DNA from: Pseudomonas mandelii
GTDB lineage: Bacteria; Pseudomonadota; Gammaproteobacteria; Pseudomonadales; Pseudomonadaceae
NCBI RefSeq assembly: GCF_006438925.1
Contig: NZ_RCZA01000004.1
Span: forward strand, 62,001 to 126,000
Reading direction: 5' to 3'
Length of the DNA: 64,000 nucleotides
Part shown: positions 15,517 to 25,114 of the stretch, piece after piece
How the letters are laid out: the number at the start of each line of letters is the position of its first letter
How positions within the stretch are numbered: position 1 is the stretch's first letter
Translations under genes and position numbers: made by a program
Notes under the pieces: model-generated
Told to the model about the DNA's origin: nothing
Database searches by the model: none
The model's input: the letters and a program-made list of their open reading frames with translations, nothing else

Positions 15517-16989
15517 ATGGATAGCTTCGATCCCCGCCTTATCGCTGTGCGCAGCGCTCACTTCATTGCGGGCAAATACCGTGATGCGCAACCCGGGCTT
15601 GAGGTGGTGCGCCCCTCTGACGGCCAGGTCTATGCCCAGTTGCCAATCGCCGATGCCGACCTGGTGGATGAGGCGGTCACTGATGCCTGGCAGGCGTTCA
15701 ACCGCAGTGACTGGGCCAGTCGTCCACCCCGGGAGCGGGCACGGGTGATGCGCCGCTGGGCCGATTTGATCGAGGCGGACGCCGCCATTCTGGCACCGCT
15801 GGAAGCCGTGGGCTCGACACGTCCTCATAAAGATGTGATCGCCTGGGATATTCCTTATGTCGCCGAAGGCATTCGCTTCTTCGCCGAACTGGCGGACAAG
15901 CATGGCGGTCAAGTAGCAGCAACCCAGACCGATCGACTGGGCATGCAGATCGCCGAACCCTACGGCGTCATTGCCGCCATCGCACCGTGGAACTTCCCCT
16001 TGAGCATGGCCTCCTGGAAAGTGGCCCCGGCCTTGGCCGCCGGTAATGCCGTGGTCCTCAAACCTTCGGAGCTGACGCCGTTCTCCAGCCTGCGCTTTGC
16101 CGAACTGGCACTGCAGGCCGGTATTCCGGCGGGGATTTTCAACGTTATCCAGGGCGATGGCCGCATCACGGGCGATGCCTTGTGTCGCCATCCGCGAGTG
16201 GCCAAGGTGACGTTCACCGGGTCCACGGCGACTGGGTCGAGCATCATGTCGACCTGCGCGTTGGTGGGGCCGAAACCGGTGACACTGGAACTTGGCGGCA
16301 AGAGTCCGCAACTGGTATTCGCCGACGTACCGGACATCGCGAAAACCGCGCGCACCGTCGCGCTGGCCATCACCGGCAACGCCGGGCAGGTGTGCGTATC
16401 CGGTTCGCGGTTGTTGATCCAGCGTTCGATCATGGAACCGTTTATTGCGCATTTGCAGGCGTATTTCGAGGAGCTGCGCCCGGGGCCGACCTGGTCACCC
16501 GAGAGCACGTTGTCGCCGATCATTTCCCGACTGCAAGCCAGCCGCATCGATGGCATCGTCCAACGCTCGCGTCAGGCCGGTGCTGAAGTGCTGACCGGCG
16601 GTGGGTTGTTTGAAGGTCTGGGCGGCGCTTATTACCAACCGACCTTGCTGACGGGTCTGGACAATGACAACCCGGCGGTCTGCGAAGAAATCTTCGGCCC
16701 GGTGCTGACGGTGCAGGCATTCGATGATGAAGAGCAGGCGCTGAGTCTGGCTGCGCACGCCACCTATGGCTTGGCGGCGGGCGTACACACCGCCGATATC
16801 AATCGCGCCCTGCGTCTGGTCCGGCGGCTGGAGGCGGGGACCGTTTGGGTTAACCGTTACGGGCGCAGTAACGACTACATCCTGCCGACCGGCGGCTACA
16901 AACGCTCCGGCATTGGCAAGGACCTGGGGCGCGAAGCGTTCGAAGCCAATTTACGCTTCAAGAGTGTGCTGATCGATATCGTGCAATAA
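15517..16989 (+). CDS. NAD(P)+-dependent aldehyde dehydrogenase
   Basis: The 490-residue protein has the normal length for the ALDH superfamily. The ATG at 15517 has TTGGAG eleven bases upstream. Visible motifs are the cofactor/active-site strand APWNFPLSMASWKVAPALAA, VLKPSELTPFSSL, FTGSTATG, the general base in LELGGKSPQ and the catalytic cysteine in GNAGQVCVSGSRL. It resembles the gamma-glutamyl-gamma-aminobutyraldehyde (PuuC-like) branch more than GabD, but the substrate cannot be fixed. A perfect 14-bp terminator lies at 17177. It precedes the HAD/FAD oxidase pair and may oxidise an aldehyde released by an amine oxidase of this region. Confidence 0.9.
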   Translation: MDSFDPRLIAVRSAHFIAGKYRDAQPGLEVVRPSDGQVYAQLPIADADLVDEAVTDAWQAFNRSDWASRPPRERARVMRRWADLIEADAAILAPLEAVGSTRPHKDVIAWDIPYVAEGIRFFAELADKHGGQVAATQTDRLGMQIAEPYGVIAAIAPWNFPLSMASWKVAPALAAGNAVVLKPSELTPFSSLRFAELALQAGIPAGIFNVIQGDGRITGDALCRHPRVAKVTFTGSTATGSSIMSTCALVGPKPVTLELGGKSPQLVFADVPDIAKTARTVALAITGNAGQVCVSGSRLLIQRSIMEPFIAHLQAYFEELRPGPTWSPESTLSPIISRLQASRIDGIVQRSRQAGAEVLTGGGLFEGLGGAYYQPTLLTGLDNDNPAVCEEIFGPVLTVQAFDDEEQALSLAAHATYGLAAGVHTADINRALRLVRRLEAGTVWVNRYGRSNDYILPTGGYKRSGIGKDLGREAFEANLRFKSVLIDIVQ

Positions 16990-17008
16990 CACACAGCACG
17001 TCATCTGT

Positions 17009-17149
17009 AGCAGCTGCCGAGCCTGCGAGGCTGCGTTCGGCTGCGAAGCAGTCGTCAACCGGGATGACGTGGTTTACCTGACACACCGAGGCGCATGATT
17101 TCACGACTGGTGCGCAGCCGAACGCAGCCTCGCAGGCTCGGCAGCTGCT
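17009..17149. repeat. Perfect 37-bp inverted repeat (REP-pair type)
   Basis: The arm 17009-17045 (beginning AGCAGCTGCCGAGCC) is repeated exactly in inverted orientation at 17113-17149, with 67 bases between. The core GCAGCTGCCGA...GCTGCG is related to the arms at 29102-29202, so both belong to one Pseudomonas REP family. It lies between the aldehyde dehydrogenase stop and its terminator. Confidence 0.85.
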
Positions 17150-17176
17150 CCAAGAGTAAAGTTTCAAACCGCACCC

Positions 17177-17210
17177 AAACGGGCGCTTACTTCGGTAAGC
17201 GCCCGTTTTC
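17177..17210 (+). terminator. Strong Rho-independent terminator
   Basis: AAACGGGCGCTTAC and GTAAGCGCCCGTTT form a perfect 14-bp stem closed by the stable TTCG loop and followed by TTC. It ends transcripts from the aldehyde dehydrogenase. The ~290 bases from here to 17505 contain no gene and presumably the promoter of the next unit. Confidence 0.88.
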
Positions 17211-17504
17211 GTTCAGCCCGGCGCAGGTTCTGCGGCAGATCGGTGCGTGATCGGGCCTTGCAGGGCTATAAAGGCCCATAAGAGCGCATAAATACGGGGT
17301 TTGCCCAAGGCTTGTGCGCGCCGCAAAGTCTGCTGAGGGCGGGCGTTAAAACGGTGGTTTGTATCAAGCGAAGGTCGCTTTTAACGCCATCTGCTGATTT
17401 CACAGTGTTGTAATGACGGTGTGCTGCAGCGTTGCATCACAGCTTCGGAAACGGAGCGAATGCTTGTCACGCCATGACCTCAACGAACTTCAGGACCGCA
17501 CTCA

Positions 17505-18173
17505 ATGAGCTTTCTTCGCCCCAAATTCATTACGTTCGACTGCTACGGTACGCTGACCAACTTCCACATGGGCACGATGACTCGCGAACTGTTCGCCGAT
17601 CGCGTGAAGCCCGAGCAGATGGATCAGTTCGTCAAGGACTTCTCGGCCTACCGCCTGGACCAGGTCATGGGTGACTGGATGCCCTATGACGAAATCCTCA
17701 AGACCGCACTGGCGCGGACCTGCAAGCGCTGGGGCATCGAATACCGTGACGAAGGTCAGCTGTATTACGACGCCGTGCCGACCTGGGGCCCGCACCCCGA
17801 TGTGCCGGCCGGTCTGTCGAAAATCGCCGACAAGATCCCGCTGGTGATTTTCTCCAACGCCAGCGACAGCCAGATCATGTCCAACGTCGACAAGCTCGGC
17901 GCACCGTTCCACAAGGTTTTTACCGCCGAACAGGCCCAGGCCTACAAGCCGCGTCTGGCCGCGTTCGAGTACATGCTCGACAACCTCAACTGCGGCCCGG
18001 AAGACATCTTGCATGTCTCTTCCAGCTTCCGTTATGACCTGATGCCGGCCCACGACATGAAGATCAAGAACAAGGCCTTCGTCGCCCGTGGTCACGAAGT
18101 CCCGGGCAATGCCTTCTACGGCTACCAGCAGATCACCGATATCGGCGGGCTGGCGGCGCTGGTGGGTCTCTGA
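17505..18173 (+). CDS. Type II haloacid dehalogenase-like HAD hydrolase
   Basis: The protein has 222 residues, the usual length for L-2-haloacid dehalogenase type enzymes. HAD motif I is FDCYGTL near residue 10 (catalytic Asp), motif II is IFSNAS, motif III Lys lies in AYKPRLAAFEYML and motif IV in SSSFRYDLMPAHDM. AGGA stands nine bases before the ATG. True dehalogenases hydrolyse 2-haloacids through an aspartyl ester, but many relatives act on phosphates. The Ser-Ser-x-x-x-x-D arrangement in motif IV supports the dehalogenase class. It lies 57 bases before the FAD oxidase gene and probably shares its transcript, so a role in the amine-catabolic locus is possible. Confidence 0.85.
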   Translation: MSFLRPKFITFDCYGTLTNFHMGTMTRELFADRVKPEQMDQFVKDFSAYRLDQVMGDWMPYDEILKTALARTCKRWGIEYRDEGQLYYDAVPTWGPHPDVPAGLSKIADKIPLVIFSNASDSQIMSNVDKLGAPFHKVFTAEQAQAYKPRLAAFEYMLDNLNCGPEDILHVSSSFRYDLMPAHDMKIKNKAFVARGHEVPGNAFYGYQQITDIGGLAALVGL

Positions 18174-18230
18174 GTCGAACGGTAACGGCGCTCTTCAACG
18201 CATTCTTTTTTTGGCATAGGCGGGTTAGAC

Positions 18231-19505
18231 ATGGGCAGTGAATCCTACTGGCTCGACACCGCACCGGAATTCAGCGGTGCACAGCTCGGCGCCTTGCCCG
18301 GGCAGGTCGACGTGGCCATCGTCGGTGGTGGTTTCACCGGCCTGGCGGCGGCCCGGGCGTTGGCCTTGAAGGGCGCCAGTGTGGTGGTGCTCGAGGCCGG
18401 AAGGGTGATCGGTGAAGCGTCGGGGCGCAATGGCGGCCAGTGCAACACCGGCGTTGCCCAGGACTACGCCGGGCTCAGCGCCAGCCTCGGTGCCGACAAG
18501 GCGCGGGCTTATTACCAGGCCTACGAAAGCGCGGTGCAGAGTGTCGTTTCATTGGTGGAGCAGGAGCAGATCGCCTGCGACCTGATTCGCAATGGCAAGC
18601 TCAAACTGGCGGCCAAGCCCATGCACTACGAGGGGCTGGCACGGACGTGCGAACTGATTCGCAAGGAAGTCGATGCCGACGTCGAATTGCTGACCGCCGA
18701 GCAGACCCGCGCGGAAGTCAATTCAGCGCAGTTCCACGGTGGTTTGCTGCAGCGCAACGGCGTGCAGATGCATGTCGGGCGCTTCGGTGTCGGTTTGGCC
18801 GAGGCCGCCGCCCGTCAGGGTGCGTTGATCCATCAAGGCACCTCGGTTGTGGACTGGAAAGCCCAGGCCGGCGGTTATCAGGTCAACACCAGCAAAGGAT
18901 CGCTGCACGCCGGTCAGGTGCTGCTGGCCACGGGCGCCTGTCAGCACGGTGGTTTGGGCTGGTATCGGCGGCGGATCGTGCCGGTGGGCAGTTTCGTGAT
19001 TGCCACCGAAGTCCTTCCGCCATCGCTGATCGAGCAGTTGTTGCCGGGCCGCCGCGCCTATGTCACCAGCCGCATGATCGGTAACTACTTTCGCCTCACC
19101 CCGGACAATCGCCTGCTGTTTGGCGGCCGTGCGCGGTTCGCCATGTCGGACAGCGTCAACGACGCCAAAAGCGGCAAAGTGCTGCAAGCGGCGATGGTGC
19201 AGATGTTCCCGCAGTTGGCCAACGTCAAGATCGACTACTGCTGGGGCGGGCTGGTGGACATGACCTCCGACCGCTTGCCTCGGGCCGGTCAGCACGGCGG
19301 TGTTTATTACTCCATGGGCTACAGCGGCCATGGCGTGCAGATGTCGGTGCACATGGGCCAGGTCATGGCCGATGTCATGGCCGGCAACGTCGAAGCCAAC
19401 CCTTGGCGTGAACTCGAATGGCCGGCGATTCCCGGGCATTTCGGCAAACCGTGGTTCCTGCCGTTTGTGGGCGCCTATTACCGCTTCCAGGATTATTTGC
19501 ATTGA
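18231..19505 (+). CDS. FAD-dependent amine oxidoreductase (DAO family, PuuB/OrdL-like)
   Basis: The 424-residue protein has an N-terminal FAD-binding Rossmann motif, VDVAIVGGGFTGLAAARALA, followed by GEASGRNGGQCNTG. This pair is characteristic of the PuuB/OrdL branch of the D-amino-acid oxidase superfamily. The C-terminal GYSGHGVQMSVHMGQVMADV is the second conserved FAD contact. Such enzymes oxidise secondary or primary amines such as gamma-glutamylputrescine. It follows the HAD gene and precedes the ABC importer, separated from the latter by a long hairpin at 19571-19726. It probably oxidises an imported amine or an intermediate; the exact substrate is not determinable. Confidence 0.88.
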   Translation: MGSESYWLDTAPEFSGAQLGALPGQVDVAIVGGGFTGLAAARALALKGASVVVLEAGRVIGEASGRNGGQCNTGVAQDYAGLSASLGADKARAYYQAYESAVQSVVSLVEQEQIACDLIRNGKLKLAAKPMHYEGLARTCELIRKEVDADVELLTAEQTRAEVNSAQFHGGLLQRNGVQMHVGRFGVGLAEAAARQGALIHQGTSVVDWKAQAGGYQVNTSKGSLHAGQVLLATGACQHGGLGWYRRRIVPVGSFVIATEVLPPSLIEQLLPGRRAYVTSRMIGNYFRLTPDNRLLFGGRARFAMSDSVNDAKSGKVLQAAMVQMFPQLANVKIDYCWGGLVDMTSDRLPRAGQHGGVYYSMGYSGHGVQMSVHMGQVMADVMAGNVEANPWRELEWPAIPGHFGKPWFLPFVGAYYRFQDYLH

Positions 19506-19570
19506 GTTGATGTTGTGGCGTCACCGTCGTTTGCGTTTCCAGGACGCTCCGGACATCCGCGAGCACTGAG

Positions 19571-19726
19571 TGTCCGGTCTCGCCAATACGAGCCACTTTT
19601 GACGGCGTCTGTTGTCGCCAAGCTGCGTTGCCGCTCCTCGCCATAGCCAGCTATGACTCGTCGCGGCGCCTTGCCTGGCAACAACAGCCACTCGCCAAAA
19701 ATGGCACGTATTGGCGAGACCGGACA
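19571..19726. repeat. Long nested inverted repeat before the importer genes
   Basis: The arm 19571-19588 (TGTCCGGTCTCGCCAATA) is perfectly inverted at 19709-19726. Inside it GTTGTCGCCA-type and GCCATAGCCAGCTATG-type half-sites pair again, giving a cruciform-like structure of about 155 bases. It lies between a stop codon and an ATG at 19760, where it could attenuate transcription or stabilise the upstream message. Confidence 0.8.
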
Positions 19727-19759
19727 CGAACCTTCTCATTTTCGACAGGTACAACTGAT

Positions 19760-21397
19760 ATGACTGACAACAAGATCGACTCCCAACTGATCTCCGGCCA
19801 GGAAAGCCTGCGGGTTTTCGAAGGCCTCAATCGTGGCATGTCGCGCCGCAACGCCTTGCAGATGCTCGGTGTGGCCGGTGTTGCCGCAGCGGGCGCTGGT
19901 AGCCTGTTCGGCGCCGCCGGTAAACTGTTCGCCGAAGAAGCCGCCACACCAGGCAAAGGCAAGTCGGGCGGGCGGATTCGCGTCGCCGGCATGTCCAGTT
20001 CCACAGCCGATACCCTGGACCCGGCCAAAGGCGCGTTGTCGACCGACTACGTGCGCCACTTCATGTTCTACAACGGCCTGACCCGTTTCGACGCCCACTT
20101 GGTGCCGCAACTGGAACTGGCCGAGCGCATCGACAACACCGATGCCACGCTGTGGACCATCACTCTGCGCAAGGACGTGACCTTCCACAACGGCAAGACC
20201 CTGAGCGCCGCCGACGTGGTGTACTCGCTGTCGCGCCACAAGGATCCGCTGACCGGTTCCAAGGTCATGCCGCTGATGGCGCAGTTCGAAGAAATCAAAG
20301 CCACTGGCCCCAACGAAGTTCAAATCCGCCTCAGCGCGCCGAACGCCGAGCTGCCGTCGATCCTCGCCGTGTCGCACCTGATGATCGTTCCCGAGGGCAC
20401 CACCGATTTCAACCAGGGCATCGGCACCGGGCCATTCAAGGTCAAGGAATTCAAACCGGGCGTGCGCTCGATTGCGGCGCGCAATACCGGCTACTGGAAA
20501 CCGGGCCTGCCGTATCTGGACGAGATCGAGTTCATCGCCATTGCCGACGAACCGTCGCGGATCAACGCGCTGCTGTCGGGCGACGTGCACCTGATCAACG
20601 AGGTCAACCCGCGCTCAACCACGCGCATCAAGGCCAGCCCCAAGCACCGGGTCGTCGATGCACCCTCGGGCAACTACACCGACCTGATCATCCGTCAGGA
20701 CCAGATGCCGGGCAAAAGCGCCGAATTCACCCAGGCCATGAAGTACCTGCTCGACCGTGAACAGGTCAAATCCGCAGTGTTCCGTGGTTTTGCCGTGGTC
20801 GGTAACGACCATCCGATTTCCCCCGGTTCGCGCTACTACAACGCCGACCTGCCGCAACGGGTCTACGACCCGGAAAAAGCCAAGTTCCTGCTGAAGAAGG
20901 CCGGCATGGAAAGCATCACCATGCCGCTGGTCGCATCGCCGGCCGCCACCGGTTCGGTGGACATCGCGGTGCTGTTGCAACAATCGGCGAAACAGGCCGG
21001 GCTCAAGCTCGACGTCAACCGCCTGCCGAGCGATGGCTACTGGTCCAACCACTGGATGAAGCACCCGCTGAGCTTCGGCAACATCAACCCACGGCCGAAC
21101 GCCGACGTGATGTTCTCGCAGTTCTTCCAGTCGAAAGCACCGTGGAATGAATCGGGCTGGCAGAACGATCAGTTCGATCAGTTGCTGATGCTTGCCCGGG
21201 GTGAAACCGACGACGCGAAGCGCAGCAAGATGTACGCCGACATGCAGACCCTGGTGCATGACCACAGCGGTATTGGCGTGCCGGTGTTCATCAGCAACAT
21301 CGACGGTGTCGACCAGCGCATCAAAGGCTATGGCAGCAATCCGCTGGGCGGTTTCATGGGCTACATGTTCGCCGAGCAGGTCTGGCTGGACGCTTGA
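19760..21397 (+). CDS. ABC transporter substrate-binding protein, peptide/opine type (SBP_bac_5), Tat-exported
   Basis: The 545-residue protein starts at the ATG at 19760 (MTDNKIDSQL). A twin-arginine signal lies at residues 28-55: SRRNALQML followed by the hydrophobic VAGVAAAGAGSLFGAAG. The mature part is a family 5 periplasmic binding protein, with LDPAKGALSTDYVRHFMFYN, VTFHNGKTLSAADVVYSLSR and the GTGPFKVKEF motif. Family members bind oligopeptides, nickel, glutathione or opines. It begins a strictly ordered set with two permeases and a fused ATPase, and catabolic genes follow without a break. Its ligand is therefore probably the compound degraded by the three-part oxidase downstream. Confidence 0.92.
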   Translation: MTDNKIDSQLISGQESLRVFEGLNRGMSRRNALQMLGVAGVAAAGAGSLFGAAGKLFAEEAATPGKGKSGGRIRVAGMSSSTADTLDPAKGALSTDYVRHFMFYNGLTRFDAHLVPQLELAERIDNTDATLWTITLRKDVTFHNGKTLSAADVVYSLSRHKDPLTGSKVMPLMAQFEEIKATGPNEVQIRLSAPNAELPSILAVSHLMIVPEGTTDFNQGIGTGPFKVKEFKPGVRSIAARNTGYWKPGLPYLDEIEFIAIADEPSRINALLSGDVHLINEVNPRSTTRIKASPKHRVVDAPSGNYTDLIIRQDQMPGKSAEFTQAMKYLLDREQVKSAVFRGFAVVGNDHPISPGSRYYNADLPQRVYDPEKAKFLLKKAGMESITMPLVASPAATGSVDIAVLLQQSAKQAGLKLDVNRLPSDGYWSNHWMKHPLSFGNINPRPNADVMFSQFFQSKAPWNESGWQNDQFDQLLMLARGETDDAKRSKMYADMQTLVHDHSGIGVPVFISNIDGVDQRIKGYGSNPLGGFMGYMFAEQVWLDA

Positions 21398-21442
21398 TGA
21401 GCGGTGATTGAAGCGACGGGGACATTGCATGAGGGTAGGGCG

Positions 21443-22399
21443 ATGAATAGCAACACACTGTGGTTGATCGGCCGGCGCCTGGGCGCCGCGATCGTGACCT
21501 TGTTGATCGTGTCCATGGTCGTGTTTGCGATCACGGCGGTACTGCCGGGGGACGCGGCGCAACAATCGCTCGGGCAGTTCGCCACGCCGGAACAGGTGGC
21601 GGCCTTGCGCCTGAAACTGGGGCTGGATCAGCCCGGTGTGTTGCGTTACCTGCACTGGTTGATGAACCTGCTGAGCGGCGACATGGGCCAGTCGGTCTCC
21701 AACGCCATGCCGGTCAGCGAGTTGATGGCCGGGCGGGTGCCCAACACCTTGATGCTGGCGGCCGCCACGGCGTTGGTGTCAGTGCCGGTGGCGTTGATTC
21801 TGGGGATCGGCTCGGCGATGGGCCGTGGTGGGCGCATCGACAGCTTCCTGAGCTTTTTCACCCTGGCCATGGTGGCCGTGCCGGAATTTCTGGTGGCGAC
21901 CCTGGCGGTGCTGATTTTTGCGGTGAACCTGGGCTGGTTGTCGGCACTGTCGTACGCCAGTGACATCACCTCACCTTGGCAATTCATGCGCACTTACGCC
22001 TTGCCGGTGCTGACGCTGTGCTGCGTCATCGTCGCGCAAATGGCTCGCATGACCCGGGCGGCGGTGATCGATCAACTGGACAGCCCCTACGTGGAAATGG
22101 CCCGGCTCAAAGGCGTGAGCCCGATGCGGATCGTGCTGCGCCATGCCTTGCCCAATGCCATCGGGCCGATTGCCAATGCCATCGCCCTGAGTCTTTCCTA
22201 CCTGTTGGGCGGGGTGGTGATCGTCGAGACGATCTTTAACTACCCCGGCATCGCCAGCCTGATGGTCGATGCGGTGACCAACCGCGACATGGCGCTGGTC
22301 CAGGCCTGCACCATGCTGTTTTGCACGGCGTACCTGGGGTTGGTGCTGATTGCCGACCTGTGCGCGATTCTGTCCAATCCGAGGCTGAGAAACCAATGA
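21443..22399 (+). CDS. ABC transporter permease, DppB type
   Basis: The 318-residue protein starts at the ATG at 21443. There are six membrane helices; the N-terminal signature is IGRRLGAAIVTLLIVSMVVF with VLPGDAAQQSLG after it, as in DppB/OppB. The EAA loop reads VEMARLKGVSPMRIVLRHAL. It pairs with the second permease at 22396, whose ATG overlaps this stop codon (ATGA), so both are made in step. Together they form the channel for the binding protein at 19760 and the ATPase at 23273. Confidence 0.93.
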   Translation: MNSNTLWLIGRRLGAAIVTLLIVSMVVFAITAVLPGDAAQQSLGQFATPEQVAALRLKLGLDQPGVLRYLHWLMNLLSGDMGQSVSNAMPVSELMAGRVPNTLMLAAATALVSVPVALILGIGSAMGRGGRIDSFLSFFTLAMVAVPEFLVATLAVLIFAVNLGWLSALSYASDITSPWQFMRTYALPVLTLCCVIVAQMARMTRAAVIDQLDSPYVEMARLKGVSPMRIVLRHALPNAIGPIANAIALSLSYLLGGVVIVETIFNYPGIASLMVDAVTNRDMALVQACTMLFCTAYLGLVLIADLCAILSNPRLRNQ

Positions 22400-23271
22400 A
22401 CAATCTCATTGTGAAATCGACGCCCGCGACCCCCGATCTGTCGGTTGGCAAGGTGTCTCATGGTCCGGCCTGGCTGGGTCTGATCGGGGCTGCGATGTGC
22501 GTTATCTGGTTGCTGGTGGCGATCTTCGGCCCCTGGCTGGCGCCGCACCCGGTGGGTGAAGTGGTCTCTGACAATGTCTTTGACAGCATCAGCGCCGTTT
22601 ACCCATTTGGTACCGATTACCTGGGCCGCGACATGCTTAGCCGAATCCTCGTCGGCGCACGTTTCACTGTTGGCCTGGCGTTGGTGGCGGCGGTGTTGGC
22701 CAGCGGTCTGGGCACCAGTTGCGCGCTGCTGTCGGTGGTGTTGCCGAAGTGGCTGGACGAGGTGATCAGTCGCTTGATGGACGCCTTTATCTCGATCCCG
22801 AGCAAGATGCTGGCGCTGATCATGGTCTCGGCCTTCGGCTCGTCGGTCACTTTGCTGATCTGCACGGCGGTGCTGAGTTTCACCCCCGGCGCGTTCCGCA
22901 TCGCCCGCAGCATGGCGGTGAACATCGAAGCGCTGGAATACGTGCAAGTGGCCCGCACCCGCGGCGAACGTCGGCTGTACATCGCGTGCGTGGAGATCCT
23001 GCCGAACATGCTCAACCCGGTACTGACGGACTTGGGACTGCGTTTCGGTTTCATCGTACTGCTGCTCAGCGGCATGAGCTTCCTCGGTCTGGGCGTGCAA
23101 CCGCCGGATGCCGACCTCGGTTCCCTGGTGCGAGAAAACATCGGCGGCCTCAACCAGGGCGCGCCGGCCATCGTGATTCCGGCCCTGGCCATTGGCACCC
23201 TGACCATCGGTGTGAATCTGTTTATCGACCGCCTGTCTTCGCGACGTAGTCGACGTTCGGGAGGCCATTGA
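22396..23271 (+). CDS. ABC transporter permease, DppC type
   Basis: The 291-residue protein begins with an N-terminal cytosolic tail and first helix (LIGAAMCVIWLLVAIFGPWL). The DppC hallmark FGTDYLGRDMLSRILVGARF follows. The EAA loop is YVQVARTRGERRLYIACVEI, somewhat divergent in its usual Gly-rich turn, and the end has LSGMSFLGLGVQPPDADLGS. The start overlaps the preceding stop codon and the next ATG comes one base after its own stop. It is the second half of the import channel. Confidence 0.93.
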   Translation: MNNLIVKSTPATPDLSVGKVSHGPAWLGLIGAAMCVIWLLVAIFGPWLAPHPVGEVVSDNVFDSISAVYPFGTDYLGRDMLSRILVGARFTVGLALVAAVLASGLGTSCALLSVVLPKWLDEVISRLMDAFISIPSKMLALIMVSAFGSSVTLLICTAVLSFTPGAFRIARSMAVNIEALEYVQVARTRGERRLYIACVEILPNMLNPVLTDLGLRFGFIVLLLSGMSFLGLGVQPPDADLGSLVRENIGGLNQGAPAIVIPALAIGTLTIGVNLFIDRLSSRRSRRSGGH

Positions 23272-23272
23272 A

Positions 23273-25114
23273 ATGAGTGAATTGATTCGAGTCGAAAACC
23301 TGCGCGTGGTCGCCTGTGGCGAGCGTGGCGAAGTCGAAATCGTCAAGGGCGTGAGTTTCTCCCTGGCCAAAGGTGAAGTGCTGGCGTTGATCGGCGAGTC
23401 CGGCTCGGGCAAGACCACCATCGCACTGGCGCTGCTCGGTTACGCCCGGCGCGGTTGTCGCCTGGCGTCCGGTGTGGTGCAGATCGGCGAGCACGACATG
23501 CTCGCCTTGAGCGAAAGCGAGTTGCAAGGCCTGCGTGGCAACCGGGTTTCGTACATCGCCCAAAGTGCTGCTGCGGCGTTTAACCCGGCGAAGAAACTCA
23601 TCGATCAAGTGGTGGAAGGCGCGCTGATTCATGGCCTGGGCAACCGGGTCGCGCTTGAAGCCAAAGCCGTCGAATTGTTCCGCGACCTTGCGCTGCCGGA
23701 CCCCGATCGCATCGGCCAGCGCTATCCCCATCAAGTGTCCGGTGGGCAATTGCAGCGGGTGATGGCGGCCATGGCGCTGATCAGCGATCCGCTGTTGGTG
23801 GTGCTCGATGAGCCGACGACGGCACTCGACGTGACAACCCAAATCGACGTGTTGCGCGCCTTCAAAAGGGTGGTGCGCGAACGCGGGGCCACGGCGGTTT
23901 ACGTGTCCCACGACCTAGCGGTGGTCGCGCAGATGGCCGATCAGATTGTGGTGCTCAACGGCGGCGAGATTTTCGAACAAAGCGCCACTGCGCCATTGCT
24001 CAAAGGTCCAGCCCACGAATACACCCGCAGCCTGCTGGCGGCGGCGCGGCCGGACACGACGATTCGTCCGCCCTGCGATGTGGCGCAAGACACGCCTTTG
24101 CTGACGATCCAGGGCCTGACCGCCGGTTACGGCAACAAGAACATGCACGGCATGCCGTCGATTCGGGTGCTGGAAGACATCGACCTGACCGTGCGCCGGG
24201 GCCAGGCCATCGGCGTGATTGGTGAGTCGGGCTCGGGCAAATCGACCCTGGCGCGGGTGGTGGCGGGGCTGCTGACCCCGGCGCTGGGCGGGCTGACCTT
24301 TGATGGTCAACCGCTGGGCGGCAGCCTGTCCGAACGCACTGCCGAACAGTTCCGACGCATTCAAATGGTCTTCCAGAACGCCGACACCGCGCTCAACCCG
24401 ATGCACAGTGTCAGCACCATTCTGAGCCGGCCGTTGAAGATGTATTTCGGTCTCAAGGGCGCCGCATTGCGCGAGCGCATCGGCGAGTTGCTGGATCTCG
24501 TTCGTTTGCCGCGCACGATGGCTGAACGGCGTCCGAATGAACTGTCCGGCGGGCAAAAGCAGCGGGTCAACCTGGCTCGGGCGCTGGCGGCCAAACCGGA
24601 TCTGATTCTGTGCGATGAGGTGACCTCGGCGCTGGATACCGTGGTCGGCGCGGCGATTCTCGAACTGCTGCGCGACCTGCGTCAGGAACTGGGGGTTTCG
24701 TACCTGTTCATCAGTCACGACATCTCCACCGTCCGCGCGCTGTGCGATGACATTGTGGTGATGTACAGCGGCCACAAGGTTCAGGCCGGCTCTCGGCAAG
24801 CGTTTGCCCAGGCGCCGTTTCATCCTTACACCGACCTGTTGATCCATTCGGTGCCGGAACTGCGCCAGGGTTGGCTGGAGAACTGCGGCACCACTTGCGG
24901 CGAACTGCCGCCGATTGGCGCCAGGGCCAATGTGCCGGAGCTGTGCACCTTTCTCAATCGGTGCCCGGTGAGGGTCGACGGCCTGTGCAATCGCACCGCG
25001 CCGAACCGTCGAGTCATCGCTGGTGGCAGCGAAATCCTTTGCCACCACGACACGGCCGAGCTGCTGAAAACCCAGCAGGATTTGAACATCATGACCCAGG
25101 GAGCCTATGCATGA
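23273..25114 (+). CDS. Fused double ATP-binding protein of the peptide/opine ABC importer
   Basis: The 613-residue protein contains two complete nucleotide-binding domains (DppD plus DppF in one chain, as in GsiA). Walker A motifs are GESGSGKTT and GESGSGKST, signature motifs VSGGQLQRVMA and LSGGQKQRVNLARA, Walker B LLVVLDEPTTALD and LILCDEVTSALD. Note Cys-Asp-Glu-Val in the second domain where most carry Asp-Glu-Pro. The C-terminal ~60 residues hold a cysteine cluster (CTFLNRCPVRVDGLCN) typical of the oligopeptide ATPases. It powers import through the two permeases upstream. The following 2Fe-2S gene overlaps its stop codon. Confidence 0.92.
   Translation: MSELIRVENLRVVACGERGEVEIVKGVSFSLAKGEVLALIGESGSGKTTIALALLGYARRGCRLASGVVQIGEHDMLALSESELQGLRGNRVSYIAQSAAAAFNPAKKLIDQVVEGALIHGLGNRVALEAKAVELFRDLALPDPDRIGQRYPHQVSGGQLQRVMAAMALISDPLLVVLDEPTTALDVTTQIDVLRAFKRVVRERGATAVYVSHDLAVVAQMADQIVVLNGGEIFEQSATAPLLKGPAHEYTRSLLAAARPDTTIRPPCDVAQDTPLLTIQGLTAGYGNKNMHGMPSIRVLEDIDLTVRRGQAIGVIGESGSGKSTLARVVAGLLTPALGGLTFDGQPLGGSLSERTAEQFRRIQMVFQNADTALNPMHSVSTILSRPLKMYFGLKGAALRERIGELLDLVRLPRTMAERRPNELSGGQKQRVNLARALAAKPDLILCDEVTSALDTVVGAAILELLRDLRQELGVSYLFISHDISTVRALCDDIVVMYSGHKVQAGSRQAFAQAPFHPYTDLLIHSVPELRQGWLENCGTTCGELPPIGARANVPELCTFLNRCPVRVDGLCNRTAPNRRVIAGGSEILCHHDTAELLKTQQDLNIMTQGAYA

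Noticed and set aside
22240..23421. Antisense frame of 393 residues opposite the second permease
   Set aside because: Shadow frame; rich in Gln/His/Arg as expected from reading a GC-rich membrane-protein gene backwards.
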